This document shows positions 6,542 to 13,769 of a stretch of 13,769 bases of DNA, in pieces (within the stretch, counting starts at the first letter, position 1; each line of letters opens with the position of its first letter). The notes under the pieces were generated by a model. The model was not told the origin of the DNA and ran no database searches. It saw nothing but the letters and a program-made list of their open reading frames with translations. Origin of the DNA: Bacteroidales bacterium (GTDB lineage Bacteria; Bacteroidota; Bacteroidia; Bacteroidales; WCHB1-69); contig JAAYRN010000109.1 of the NCBI GenBank assembly GCA_012518765.1, positions 1 through 13,769 of the forward strand, written 5' to 3'. Position numbers and translations under genes: made by a program.

Positions 6542-8770
6542 ATGGAAAATCAACCCATTTTTTGGATAGTTCCTTTTGCTTCCTTGTTAGCTTTAGGATT
6601 TGCGTATTATTTCTTTCATAAAATGATGAAAGAAAGTGAAGGTACAGATACCATGAAGAAAATAGCCTCCTATGTTCGCGAGGGGGCCATGGCGTACCTA
6701 AAACAACAATACAAGGTTGTTATCATTGTATTTGTAGTAATTACACTTATTTTTAGTATCATGGCATACGTGTTTGCTGTGCAAAATCCTTGGGTGCCTT
6801 TTGCTTTTCTGACAGGAGGTTTTTTCTCAGGTTTAGCAGGTTTCTTAGGCATGAAAACAGCGACTTATGCCTCGGCACGTACTGCCAATGCTGCACGTCA
6901 TTCACTCAACAAAGGCTTGCAATTGGCTTTTCGTTCCGGAGCTGTCATGGGATTAGTTGTAGTAGGTTTGGGTTTACTTGATATTTCAGTATGGTTTTAT
7001 GCCTTACAATACATTATTGGAGCTTTAGATAGCACTACCAATGCCTTGATAGCTTCAGAACCCCAAATGAAGTTAATCATAATAACTACTACCACCTTGA
7101 CTTTTGGAATGGGAGCTTCTACACAGGCTTTGTTTGCTCGAGTTGGTGGAGGAATTTTCACCAAAGCAGCCGATGTAGGTGCTGATTTAGTAGGAAAAGT
7201 TGAAGCCAATATACCCGAAGACGACCCTCGTAATCCTGCCACTATAGCTGATAATGTAGGTGATAATGTGGGTGATGTAGCAGGAATGGGTGCCGATTTG
7301 TACGAATCCTATTGCGGTGCTATCTTGTCAACTGCTGCACTTGGAGCTACTGCTTTTGCTGCTTTTGGAACTACTATTCAGTTTAACGCTGTTATAGCTC
7401 CTATGCTTATCGCTGCTGTAGGAATTATTTTATCCATAGGGGGAATATTTTTAGTGAAAACCAAAGAAGGTGCTACTCAAAAACAATTACTTTCCGCTTT
7501 AAGTAGGGGAGTTAACATTAGCTCTATTTTTATAGCCCTATTTTCATTTTTGATTTTAAAATACTTGGGAATCCCCAACTACTTTGGTATATGGGGAGCT
7601 ATGATAATAGGCTTATTAGGAGGAATTGGTATTGGAAAAACAACGGAATATTATACTTCCTCCGATTATAAACCCACACAAGACATAGCCGACTCATCAA
7701 AAACAGGACACGCTACTGTTATTATTTCAGGTGTGGGAACAGGTATGATTTCCACTGCTTTCCCAGTTCTTATTGTAGCAACATCCATTATATTAGCGTT
7801 TATTTTTGCAGCTAATTTTAACCTTGGAAATATAAGTGAAGGACTTTACGGTATAGCCATAGCAGCCGTGGGCATGCTCTCCACCTTAGGTATAACCTTA
7901 GCTACAGATGCTTATGGACCTATAGCCGACAATGCTGGAGGAAATGCTGAAATGAGTGGATTAGAAAAAGAAGTTAGAGAACGTACCGATGCTCTTGATT
8001 CTTTAGGTAATACAACTGCTGCTACCGGTAAGGGTTTTGCAATAGGATCAGCCGCTTTAACAGCCCTTGCACTGATGGCATCTTATATGGAAGAAATTAA
8101 AATAGCTATTGCACGTATGCCTGAAAAAGCTAATCTATTTTTTACAACCATAGGAACTGATATTAAAGAAGCTACGATACCTCAGTTAATGGATTACTTT
8201 AATGTTACTTTAATGAATCCAAAAGTATTAGTCAGTGCATTTATTGGCTCTATGACTGCCTTTTTATTCTGCGGATTATCCATGAAAGCCGTAGGTCGTG
8301 CTGCCCAAAAAATGGTAGAAGAAGTAAGGCGACAGTTTAGAGAAATTAAAGGTATTTTAACCGGAGATGGGACTCCAGATTATGCTCGTTGTGTGGCTAT
8401 TTCAACCAAAAGTTCTCAACAAGAAATGTTACTTCCTGCTTTGCTTGCCATTATTATACCTGTAGTAGTGGGTATATTGTTTGGTGTGGCTGGTGTAATG
8501 GGTTTGTTGTTAGGAAGTATTTCTACTGGATTTATATTGGCTATATTTATGGCTAACTCAGGAGGAGCTTGGGATAATGCTAAAAAATACATTGAGTCTG
8601 GTCATGTAGGCGGTAAAGGTTCAGAGTGTCATAAAGCTGCCATAACAGGTGATACAGTAGGAGACCCTTTTAAAGATACAGCCGGTCCATCACTCAATAT
8701 TCTAATAAAATTAATGAGTATGGTTTCTATAGTAATGGCTGGATTAACAGCGGCTTTCAATGTTCTTTAA
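6542..8770 (+). CDS. hppA: K+-dependent membrane-bound ion-pumping pyrophosphatase
   Basis: This 742-residue, very hydrophobic inner-membrane protein couples hydrolysis of pyrophosphate to export of H+ and/or Na+. All family signatures are present: DVGADLVGKVEANIPEDDPR (211-230) with the PPi/Mg site, DNVGDNVGDVAGMGADLYES (237-256), ATDAYGPIADNAGGNAEMSG (454-473), and near the C-terminus NSGGAWDNAKKYIE and GDTVGDPFKDTAGPS. In GNTTAATGKG (489-498), Ala493 and Gly496 match the K+-dependent subfamily; K+-independent enzymes have Lys and Thr there. The pumped ion cannot be settled by eye. Bacteroides enzymes of this class are known to move Na+ and H+. Length is normal and the frame is intact. The ATG at 6542 follows AAAGAG, a weak ribosome-binding match. 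The gene may share a transcript with the subtilase. Its stop overlaps that of the convergent cupin gene. Confidence 0.97.
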   Translation: MENQPIFWIVPFASLLALGFAYYFFHKMMKESEGTDTMKKIASYVREGAMAYLKQQYKVVIIVFVVITLIFSIMAYVFAVQNPWVPFAFLTGGFFSGLAGFLGMKTATYASARTANAARHSLNKGLQLAFRSGAVMGLVVVGLGLLDISVWFYALQYIIGALDSTTNALIASEPQMKLIIITTTTLTFGMGASTQALFARVGGGIFTKAADVGADLVGKVEANIPEDDPRNPATIADNVGDNVGDVAGMGADLYESYCGAILSTAALGATAFAAFGTTIQFNAVIAPMLIAAVGIILSIGGIFLVKTKEGATQKQLLSALSRGVNISSIFIALFSFLILKYLGIPNYFGIWGAMIIGLLGGIGIGKTTEYYTSSDYKPTQDIADSSKTGHATVIISGVGTGMISTAFPVLIVATSIILAFIFAANFNLGNISEGLYGIAIAAVGMLSTLGITLATDAYGPIADNAGGNAEMSGLEKEVRERTDALDSLGNTTAATGKGFAIGSAALTALALMASYMEEIKIAIARMPEKANLFFTTIGTDIKEATIPQLMDYFNVTLMNPKVLVSAFIGSMTAFLFCGLSMKAVGRAAQKMVEEVRRQFREIKGILTGDGTPDYARCVAISTKSSQQEMLLPALLAIIIPVVVGILFGVAGVMGLLLGSISTGFILAIFMANSGGAWDNAKKYIESGHVGGKGSECHKAAITGDTVGDPFKDTAGPSLNILIKLMSMVSIVMAGLTAAFNVL

Positions 8771-9093
8771 TTGAAAAATACGGCTAACCAAATACATGAA
8801 GGTTTTGTAGATGTAAACGAAACTTTATGCTTACTATGAGCGGGAATATACAATGAATCTCCCGCTTTAAGGTGAGTCTCATTGCCATCATCGAAAAGAA
8901 TGGAGGCGTTGCCTTGTAGTAAAAACACCCATTCATTTTCCTCTTGATTGTACCAATCTTCACTGATTTGACCGTAAGATACTATGCGTTCAATACGTAT
9001 ATTTTCTGATGTAAATAACAGATTTACAATTTCTTCTTTGGTAGAATAATTTAAAGATGATGTATCGAAAAGATTAAAAACAGAATGGTTCAT
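8767..9093 (-). CDS. small single-domain cupin protein
   Basis: This is a 108-residue cytosolic protein made of one conserved beta-barrel cupin. Cupin motif 1 is degenerate: in DWYNQEENEWVFLLQG the E(X)6G part is kept but both usual His residues are replaced. Motif 2 is GDSLYIPAHSKHKVSF, with two His available for metal. This pattern (EWVxLLxG...IPAHxxHxV...WLAV) fits a known group of small bacterial cupins of uncertain function; a sugar- or metal-related role is possible but unproven. Its ATG overlaps the rfaE2 stop by 1 nt (TAATG), so translation is coupled and the two products may act together. Its stop TAA lies within the TTAA shared with the hppA stop on the opposite strand. It is the last gene of the minus-strand cluster. 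Confidence 0.82.
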   Translation of the reverse strand: MNHSVFNLFDTSSLNYSTKEEIVNLLFTSENIRIERIVSYGQISEDWYNQEENEWVFLLQGNASILFDDGNETHLKAGDSLYIPAHSKHKVSFTSTKPSCIWLAVFFN

Positions 9094-9575
9094 TAGGAAC
9101 TTTCTTTTATTTTTTTCTCAATAGCCGAAGTGGAATAGCCAGCTATTAAATCTATGGTAATTATCTGACCTCCTTTGGCTTTCACAATATCTGCTCCTAC
9201 AATGGTATCTATGGTATAATCGCTACCTTTGATTAATACATCGGGCTGTATTTGTTGTATGAGGGAGTAGGGGGTGTCTTCGTCAAAAAAAATGACATAA
9301 TCGACAAAGGATAAGGCTGCTAAAACCATAGAACGTGATTTTTCATCGGTAATGGGACGCGATTTTCCTTTCAATCGATGGATAGAAGCATCGGTATTTA
9401 AGCCTATTACAAATATATCTCCGTAATCAGAGGCTTGTGCTAAATACTCTATGTGTCCCCTGTGAATCAAGTCGAAACAACCATTAGTAAACGCTATTTT
9501 TTTACGCTTATCTAACTGTATTTTAAATTCATTTACCGTAACTATTTTACGTTTAATTCTCTGTAAGCTGTTCAT
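9093..9575 (-). CDS. rfaE2: D-glycero-beta-D-manno-heptose 1-phosphate adenylyltransferase, stand-alone
   Basis: This 160-residue nucleotidylyltransferase corresponds to the C-terminal domain of HldE/RfaE. It is predicted to activate heptose 1-phosphate with ATP to ADP-heptose, a precursor for LPS inner core or other surface glycans. The nucleotide-binding HxGH motif is in FTNGCFDLIHRGHIEYL (HRGH 38-41). Other family blocks are VIGLNTDASIHRLKGKSRPI, FVDYVIFFDEDTP, PDVLIKGSDY and the C-terminal GYSTSAIEKKI. The kinase domain (domain I) is absent, so a separate kinase must exist elsewhere. The start at 9575 overlaps the upstream membrane-protein gene by 23 nt. The conserved N-terminal helix requires roughly this start, so the overlap is probably real. 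GDP rather than ADP chemistry cannot be excluded from sequence alone. Confidence 0.9.
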   Translation of the reverse strand: MNSLQRIKRKIVTVNEFKIQLDKRKKIAFTNGCFDLIHRGHIEYLAQASDYGDIFVIGLNTDASIHRLKGKSRPITDEKSRSMVLAALSFVDYVIFFDEDTPYSLIQQIQPDVLIKGSDYTIDTIVGADIVKAKGGQIITIDLIAGYSTSAIEKKIKESS

Positions 9576-10587
9576 AAGTATTCTTTTTAGGATTTGTAAA
9601 TGGAGCTATTGCAAGAGAAATTATTCCACCCGCCACATACAGAATGGTTTCGGTAGTCCACACCACCCAGCCTATGGCTAATCCAAATTCTTTATTGATG
9701 GAGTAAAGCAGTAATACATTGGCAATGAGTAGGGGATAAGCTCCTAATCCACCTTGAGAAACAATAAAACCAATGGTTCCTATGGCTACACAAGATAGCG
9801 AAGCTGCCCATAACTGATTGCCTAAGAAATAAATATCAGGAAATGCTAAAATAGCCACATAAAACATAAAATAATAACAAACCCAAATCATTAGGGTATA
9901 AAAAATAAATAAAAAAGGTTTTTTTAAATGTATAACCGAAATCAATCCACTCCAAAAACCCGCGAGTAATTGTTTGATTTTATGGTAAATCTTCCACTTG
10001 CATATATATTTTCTAAATATTAAGAACGTAAGGACTAAGAATAATACTCCTAAAAAGACTACAAACATGGGGTTCGATAAAAAGCTATTGGATGTTGAGG
10101 CTGTTTTATTTTCAAATATAGCTAAAATTTTATCACTCTCGAAAAATAAAGCCAATAAAAACACCAAGCCAAAACTCAGCATATCAACCACTCGCTCTGT
10201 AATAACTGTTCCAAATGTTTTCTGAAAAGGAACTTTTTCGTAACGCTGTATAAAAGTACACCTTAGCAATTCTCCCAGTCTTGGGAAAGCTATATTAGCT
10301 ATGTAGCAAACCATTATAGAGTGATAAGAGTTAATCTTAGAGACTTTATACCCCAAAGGTTCTAATAGTAAAATAGAACGCAAGGCACGAATATAAACGC
10401 TTAAAATAGCAATTAAAGCACTAAGTACTAAAAATACCCAGCGATAACCTATGGCTACACTTTTAATACTTTCAATAATGGAGGTTCGTTGTGCGGCATC
10501 TAAGTCTTTGATAGAAAACCATATAAAAAAGACACCTAAGCCTAAAAAAATGATAAGTTGTGCAACTTTTTTCTTTTTGTCTGACAC
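9553..10587 (-). CDS. YbhN / LPG synthase-type transmembrane protein (flippase-like)
   Basis: This 344-residue integral membrane protein has about eight hydrophobic segments. It belongs to the lysylphosphatidylglycerol synthase transmembrane / UPF0104 group. The motif FPRLGELLRC (101-110) followed by TERVVDML (130-137), and later SQGGLGAYP, match the R.GE..R / ER..D / GG.G pattern of that group. It lacks the soluble aminoacyl-transfer domain of MprF, so it is not expected to make Lys-PG. A role in lipid or lipid-linked glycan transport is the usual guess. The start codon is GTG at 10587: an in-frame TAA six codons upstream excludes a longer form, and the next in-frame ATG (residue 92) would remove the first two membrane segments. 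It lies 23 nt after the propeller/FN3 gene and overlaps rfaE2 by 23 nt. Confidence 0.85.
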   Translation of the reverse strand: MSDKKKKVAQLIIFLGLGVFFIWFSIKDLDAAQRTSIIESIKSVAIGYRWVFLVLSALIAILSVYIRALRSILLLEPLGYKVSKINSYHSIMVCYIANIAFPRLGELLRCTFIQRYEKVPFQKTFGTVITERVVDMLSFGLVFLLALFFESDKILAIFENKTASTSNSFLSNPMFVVFLGVLFLVLTFLIFRKYICKWKIYHKIKQLLAGFWSGLISVIHLKKPFLFIFYTLMIWVCYYFMFYVAILAFPDIYFLGNQLWAASLSCVAIGTIGFIVSQGGLGAYPLLIANVLLLYSINKEFGLAIGWVVWTTETILYVAGGIISLAIAPFTNPKKNTYEQLTEN

Positions 10588-10610
10588 GATTGTAACGGTA
10601 TTAGTTTACG

Positions 10611-12557
10611 TTATTTTGTTGTTACACTCACGGTGTTAGAATAATTTCCATCATCCGTTTGCAAGCGATAATAATACGTTGTATTACTTTTTAGATTTTG
10701 TATTTTCAATGTATTTTTCCCTACAATAATTCCATTGTATTCGGGTAGATTTTCATTAAAATCGCTGTGTGTAGATACATATAGTTTTAAATTTCTCAAC
10801 TTGTTTTTTGTCCAACTTGCTGTAAATTCATTGTTTTTTATTCCTTTAGCTTCGTTGGAAACAGGTGGTGTTGTTATTTTTACTTCCGACTGTTGACTGT
10901 GTTTGCTGTCGTTATAAGCTCTTGCACGTAGGGTATAAGAAGTAGCGGGTGATAAAGAAGTTAGGGTAACACTGTTATTTCCAATATAATAAGGCATGTT
11001 TTGTTTGCCTTGTATTAAAATAATTTCGTATCCTATGGCATAGGCTTGTACGTTCCACGATAGAGCAATACTTTGAGAAGTAACTTCTTGTATTTTTATA
11101 TTTGGTTTTTCTAAGGTGTGGCTAAATTTAATAATAAACGCATCGGTTGTACCTCGAAATTCCACAAAATCGGCGAAGATAGTAGGATTTATATAAAAAG
11201 GTCCGTTGTGGTTTCCTATAATAACTAAGGAGTTATCTTTATGAATTACCATTTTAGCGGCTCTGTCGTGGTCAGTACCTCCAAGTGGATAGGTGTAAAT
11301 AATGTGTGCATCTTCGTCCAACATCATTATAAAACCATCTTCTTTACCAGAGGAAGACACCATTTCTTTTTCGGCACTTTCAATGCTGCCGGCAAAATAT
11401 CCAGAAACGTATAAATTATTGTAAGAATCTGTTAATATACATTCTCCAGTTGAGTAGTTTTTAGTTTTGACACTTTTTACCCACTGATATTCGCCTTTGT
11501 TGTTTAATTTTGCTATGAATAAATTAGCTGCATTTTCGTTAACTTCCAATACTTTATCCAATTCTACAAACTCCGTACGCGAGCCTATGCTTCCTACAAG
11601 AAACAGGCTGTTGTTTTTATCGGCATAAATGCAGTTTCCACTGTTGTTTTTAGTATTAGTTATTTGCTTTAACCACAATTCTTTACCATCTTTATTTAGT
11701 TTTCCTATCACTATTCCATTTCCGCCGTAATCTTGAACGCTAAGTTTACCCAAATGAGCTTTTTTATTGAAAACTCCTGTAAAGTACACATTGTTTTCAC
11801 TGTCAATAGTTAGTGAGTTTGATTTGTTGACTCCATCTCCTTTTAAGGTTTTTCCCCATATAAAATCACCCTGCTCGTTGTATTTGGCTATAAAAGCATC
11901 TAAGGCAGTATCAGCTGTCATCAAATATTCTTTTTCAGAAGGGTCAAAATCAATACTTTTACTAAAATATCCTGTGATATAAAAATTATTTTCCTTGTCA
12001 ATTTTCATATCCGTAATATGATTAGCGATGGGGTGGAAGTGTACATGTTTTTCACCTTTTTCGTGGTTGTGGTGATGGTGATCGTCGCTGGATTCCGATT
12101 GATGAGGACGCAGTATTTTATGCCATATATATTTACCATCGTTATCGTATTTAACGATGTAAGTGTTAAGGTCTTTTGAATCTTTTATCATATGAACTCC
12201 ATCCAAGCGAATGGTATTGATAAATACGCCTGCTATGTATACATTTCCGTTACTATCTACGGCTATGGCATTCCCATCGTTACTGTTTTCTCCGTATATT
12301 TCTTTTGACCATTTTAAATTTCCTTTGACATCAAATTTCAATAAAAAAGTCATAGACAATAACTTAGGCTTAGTTAAATCTCCAAAATTTCGAGTAACAT
12401 ATCCTATAACATAGGTATTTCCATGCTTATCAATGGCTATGTTTCTTGCTAAGTCTGTATTATTATCTCCATATTCGGTAAACCATTCGGCTTCTAATTG
12501 AGCAAAGGAAGTTCCTATAAAAGTGAGACTTAGAATAAATAAAATTATTTTTTTCAT
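10611..12557 (-). CDS. exported seven-repeat beta-propeller protein with two FN3-like domains and a His-rich loop
   Basis: This 648-residue protein has a signal peptide (MKKIILFILSLTFIGTSFA, then Q20). Residues 22-478 contain seven SBBP-like propeller repeats, each centred on a D..GN.Y..G strand pair: 37-54, 95-112, 181-198, 246-263, 306-324, 370-388 and 433-450. Most are followed by an F/YIAKY....G...W strand. Residues 483-564 and 566-648 look like two fibronectin type III domains (SWNVQAYAIGYEI, TSLSPATSYTLRARAYN; SWTKNKLRNLKLYV, LKSNTTYYYRLQT). Between repeats 2 and 3 is an insertion with ten His in 29 residues (152-180). No type IX sorting domain or lipobox is seen, so its final location (periplasm, surface or medium) is uncertain. 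Binding of a ligand or partner is more likely than catalysis. It starts 5 nt after the aspartic protease gene. Confidence 0.85.
   Translation of the reverse strand: MKKIILFILSLTFIGTSFAQLEAEWFTEYGDNNTDLARNIAIDKHGNTYVIGYVTRNFGDLTKPKLLSMTFLLKFDVKGNLKWSKEIYGENSNDGNAIAVDSNGNVYIAGVFINTIRLDGVHMIKDSKDLNTYIVKYDNDGKYIWHKILRPHQSESSDDHHHHNHEKGEKHVHFHPIANHITDMKIDKENNFYITGYFSKSIDFDPSEKEYLMTADTALDAFIAKYNEQGDFIWGKTLKGDGVNKSNSLTIDSENNVYFTGVFNKKAHLGKLSVQDYGGNGIVIGKLNKDGKELWLKQITNTKNNSGNCIYADKNNSLFLVGSIGSRTEFVELDKVLEVNENAANLFIAKLNNKGEYQWVKSVKTKNYSTGECILTDSYNNLYVSGYFAGSIESAEKEMVSSSGKEDGFIMMLDEDAHIIYTYPLGGTDHDRAAKMVIHKDNSLVIIGNHNGPFYINPTIFADFVEFRGTTDAFIIKFSHTLEKPNIKIQEVTSQSIALSWNVQAYAIGYEIILIQGKQNMPYYIGNNSVTLTSLSPATSYTLRARAYNDSKHSQQSEVKITTPPVSNEAKGIKNNEFTASWTKNKLRNLKLYVSTHSDFNENLPEYNGIIVGKNTLKIQNLKSNTTYYYRLQTDDGNYSNTVSVTTK
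12018..12104 (-). other. His-rich insertion in the propeller protein
   Basis: Encodes residues 152-180 of the propeller/FN3 protein. There are ten His, including HHHHNH at 160-165 and HVHFH at 171-175, flanked by acidic residues. The spacing between repeats 2 and 3 is 86 residues, against 58-65 elsewhere in the propeller, so this is an inserted loop. Zn2+, Ni2+ or Cu2+ binding is a reasonable inference but is not shown. Confidence 0.75.
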
Positions 12558-12562
12558 GTTAT

Positions 12563-12991
12563 TTATATATTAAAGGTTAGACAACGATTTTTATAATCAA
12601 TAATTGCATTGTATTTAAACAAGATATCGCTACCCAAGAGTCCGTTTATAGCGTGCAATCCCAATAGTTTTAGGGCTTTGTTAATGTGTGTAATTTTAAG
12701 TGCAACAACGGGATAGTCGTTAATGATTAAGTCGCCTATGCTTATTTCTTTAATGGTTAAAATAGTGTTTTTCATCGATCTGGAACCAATTCCCATGACA
12801 ACATCGTTTGTAACGTCTTCTGGATTTTTTTTAATAAGCGATTTTACATTTTTTCTATCTATGCACGTATGAGAAGCTCCCGTATCTACAACCAATCGAA
12901 TGGGTTCTCCATTAAGTTTGGCATCGACAATAGGGTGTAGGTTGTGTTCGTCTTCAAGTTGTACTATTTCTATAGGTATTATTACCTCCAT
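12563..12991 (-). CDS. retropepsin-like aspartic protease (clan AA)
   Basis: This 142-residue protein is a single retropepsin-like lobe that would act as a homodimer. The catalytic motif is VVDTGASHTCID (34-45), with the Asp at 36. The second family signature, the hydrophobic-hydrophobic-Gly strand, is AINGLLGSDILFKYNAIIDY (114-133). There is no signal peptide or membrane segment, so as written it is cytosolic. Bacterial members of this group are widespread, but few have known substrates. The gene lies 2 nt after the radical SAM stop and 5 nt before the exported propeller gene, suggesting a tightly coupled unit. The upstream ACCTCC (12984-12989 on the plus strand) lies at the N-terminal codons and is not a ribosome-binding site for this gene. 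Confidence 0.85.
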   Translation of the reverse strand: MEVIIPIEIVQLEDEHNLHPIVDAKLNGEPIRLVVDTGASHTCIDRKNVKSLIKKNPEDVTNDVVMGIGSRSMKNTILTIKEISIGDLIINDYPVVALKITHINKALKLLGLHAINGLLGSDILFKYNAIIDYKNRCLTFNI

Positions 12992-12993
12992 GT

Positions 12994-13769
12994 TTATGAA
13001 TAAGTTAGTGTTTTAAATCCTTTTTCTTTTACTTTTATTGCTATCTTATCAAGAACCTCTTTGGGTATTTTTTGTAAATTACTATCGGGGGTTTCTCTAT
13101 CGATGGGATACATCATAACTGTATGAGGTTGAATGTATAAAAGTTTTTCTATCCATGCATTTACCTCTGTATCGGTTGTATTATCTATGTAGTTTCCGTT
13201 TTCTAAATATCCTTTTAAAAACATAGTTTGAATAGTTAAATCTCCTTCAAACAAACGCAAATTATCACAAATTTCATCCAAGGTAGTTTTTATAAAAGGC
13301 TTATTTATAAGTCGAAATGTGTTTTCTATACCAGTATCTAACTTCATAACTGGATTGTCTATTTTTTTTAATGCTGACAACACATCCGGGCGATGCAATT
13401 GACTTGAATTAGACAGACACGTGATGATTGTATGTGGAAAATATTGGTTTCGCAAAGCAATAATAGCATCAGTAATGTACTCAAATTCAGGATGTATGGT
13501 AGGTTCACCATTGCCTGCATAAGTGATACTGTCTATTTTTTCATTTTTTTGATGCAATTTTTCAAATGCTTCGGTTAAAACAGGGACAATGGTAGAGGCG
13601 GGGAGTAGGGTCTTAGCATCCGATTTGTTAGCCTTTCCCCAACCGCATTCACAATACACACAATTAAAAGTACAAACCTTATTTTCCTTAGGTAAAAGAT
13701 TTATTCCTAATGAATTACCTAAACGCCGACTGCGAATAGGTCCAAAAATTATTTCGTCAAATAGTATTC
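12994..13769 (-). CDS. radical SAM protein, 5' end beyond the window
   Basis: At least 258 residues of a radical SAM enzyme are visible, open to the right window edge. The first codons in frame read ILFDEIIFGPIRSRRLGNSL, then VCTFNCVYCECGW. The CX3CX2C cluster motif (Cys codons within 13651-13674) binds the 4Fe-4S cluster that cleaves S-adenosylmethionine. Further blocks include YAGNGEPTIHPEF, a GGEP-like SAM-binding motif, and TCLSNSSQL. The GPIRSRRLG...GINLLP opening resembles the COG0731-type Fe-S oxidoreductases. A GTG at 13659 must not be taken as the start, because it falls inside the CX3CX2C motif and would remove two of its three Cys. There is no SPASM-like Cys-rich C-terminus. The substrate is unknown. 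It is the first visible gene of the minus-strand cluster, 2 nt before the aspartic protease gene. Confidence 0.88.
   Translation of the reverse strand, partial: ILFDEIIFGPIRSRRLGNSLGINLLPKENKVCTFNCVYCECGWGKANKSDAKTLLPASTIVPVLTEAFEKLHQKNEKIDSITYAGNGEPTIHPEFEYITDAIIALRNQYFPHTIITCLSNSSQLHRPDVLSALKKIDNPVMKLDTGIENTFRLINKPFIKTTLDEICDNLRLFEGDLTIQTMFLKGYLENGNYIDNTTDTEVNAWIEKLLYIQPHTVMMYPIDRETPDSNLQKIPKEVLDKIAIKVKEKGFKTLTYS

Noticed and set aside
6997..7242. Minus-strand open frame inside hppA
   Set aside because: Antisense to the most conserved pyrophosphatase motifs; it exists only because of codon bias there.
9998..10225. Plus-strand open frame of 75 codons opposite the YbhN-type gene
   Set aside because: Antisense shadow of a conserved membrane-protein gene; the Lys/Asn-rich product has no recognisable motif.
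10611..10860. Type IX sorting domain on the propeller/FN3 protein
   Set aside because: The C-terminus fits a second FN3 domain (TTYYYRLQT...NTVSVTTK) with nothing after it.
12040..12085. His run as a cloning tag or low-quality sequence
   Set aside because: The His codons are mixed with Asn, Glu, Lys and Val, the frame is intact on both sides, and the run is internal to the protein.
1..13769. CRISPR array, insertion sequence, riboswitch or phage gene
   Set aside because: No regularly spaced repeats, no transposase or integrase motifs, and no long structured leaders; non-coding gaps are all under about 135 nt apart from the stretch holding the tRNA.

Overview
The window looks like chromosomal DNA of a low-GC member of the Bacteroidota, probably Bacteroidales or a near relative. 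The evidence is a TonB-dependent receptor of Bacteroidota type, Bacteroidota -7 promoter elements (TAnnTTTG), A-rich gene leaders without clear Shine-Dalgarno sequences, a membrane pyrophosphatase, and exported proteins with short signal peptides ending in SQ or AQ. Base composition and codon style look even throughout. I see no insertion sequence, phage gene, CRISPR array or integration scar.

Layout, left to right. Positions 1-1127 (+) hold the 3' end of a TonB-dependent receptor and, 3 nt later, a TcdA-type tRNA t6A dehydratase. Positions 1191-1333 hold a promoter, a tRNA-Phe(GAA) and a terminator that can also serve argS from the other side. Positions 1345-3820 (-) hold yggS (PLP homeostasis) followed by argS. 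The divergent region 3821-3952 carries promoters for yggS and for a small Cys-rich lipoprotein (3953-4186), which ends in its own terminator. Positions 4260-8770 (+) hold an exported subtilase whose C-terminal ~180 residues look like an eight-stranded outer-membrane barrel, then a K+-dependent membrane pyrophosphatase (hppA).

Positions 8767-13769 form one tightly packed minus-strand cluster. In transcription order it contains a radical SAM protein (cut by the window edge), a retropepsin-like aspartic protease, an exported seven-repeat beta-propeller/FN3 protein with a His-rich loop, a YbhN/LPG-synthase-type membrane protein, a stand-alone heptose-1-phosphate nucleotidylyltransferase (rfaE2) and a cupin. 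Junctions range from a 23-nt overlap to a 23-nt gap, with no terminator between genes, so I infer one transcript starting outside the window. Its last gene converges on hppA, sharing a TTAA that holds both stop codons.

Most genes are recognisable housekeeping or envelope genes. The two most unusual items are the subtilase-barrel fusion and the minus-strand cluster built around the His-loop propeller. Neither is proven to be a new system.
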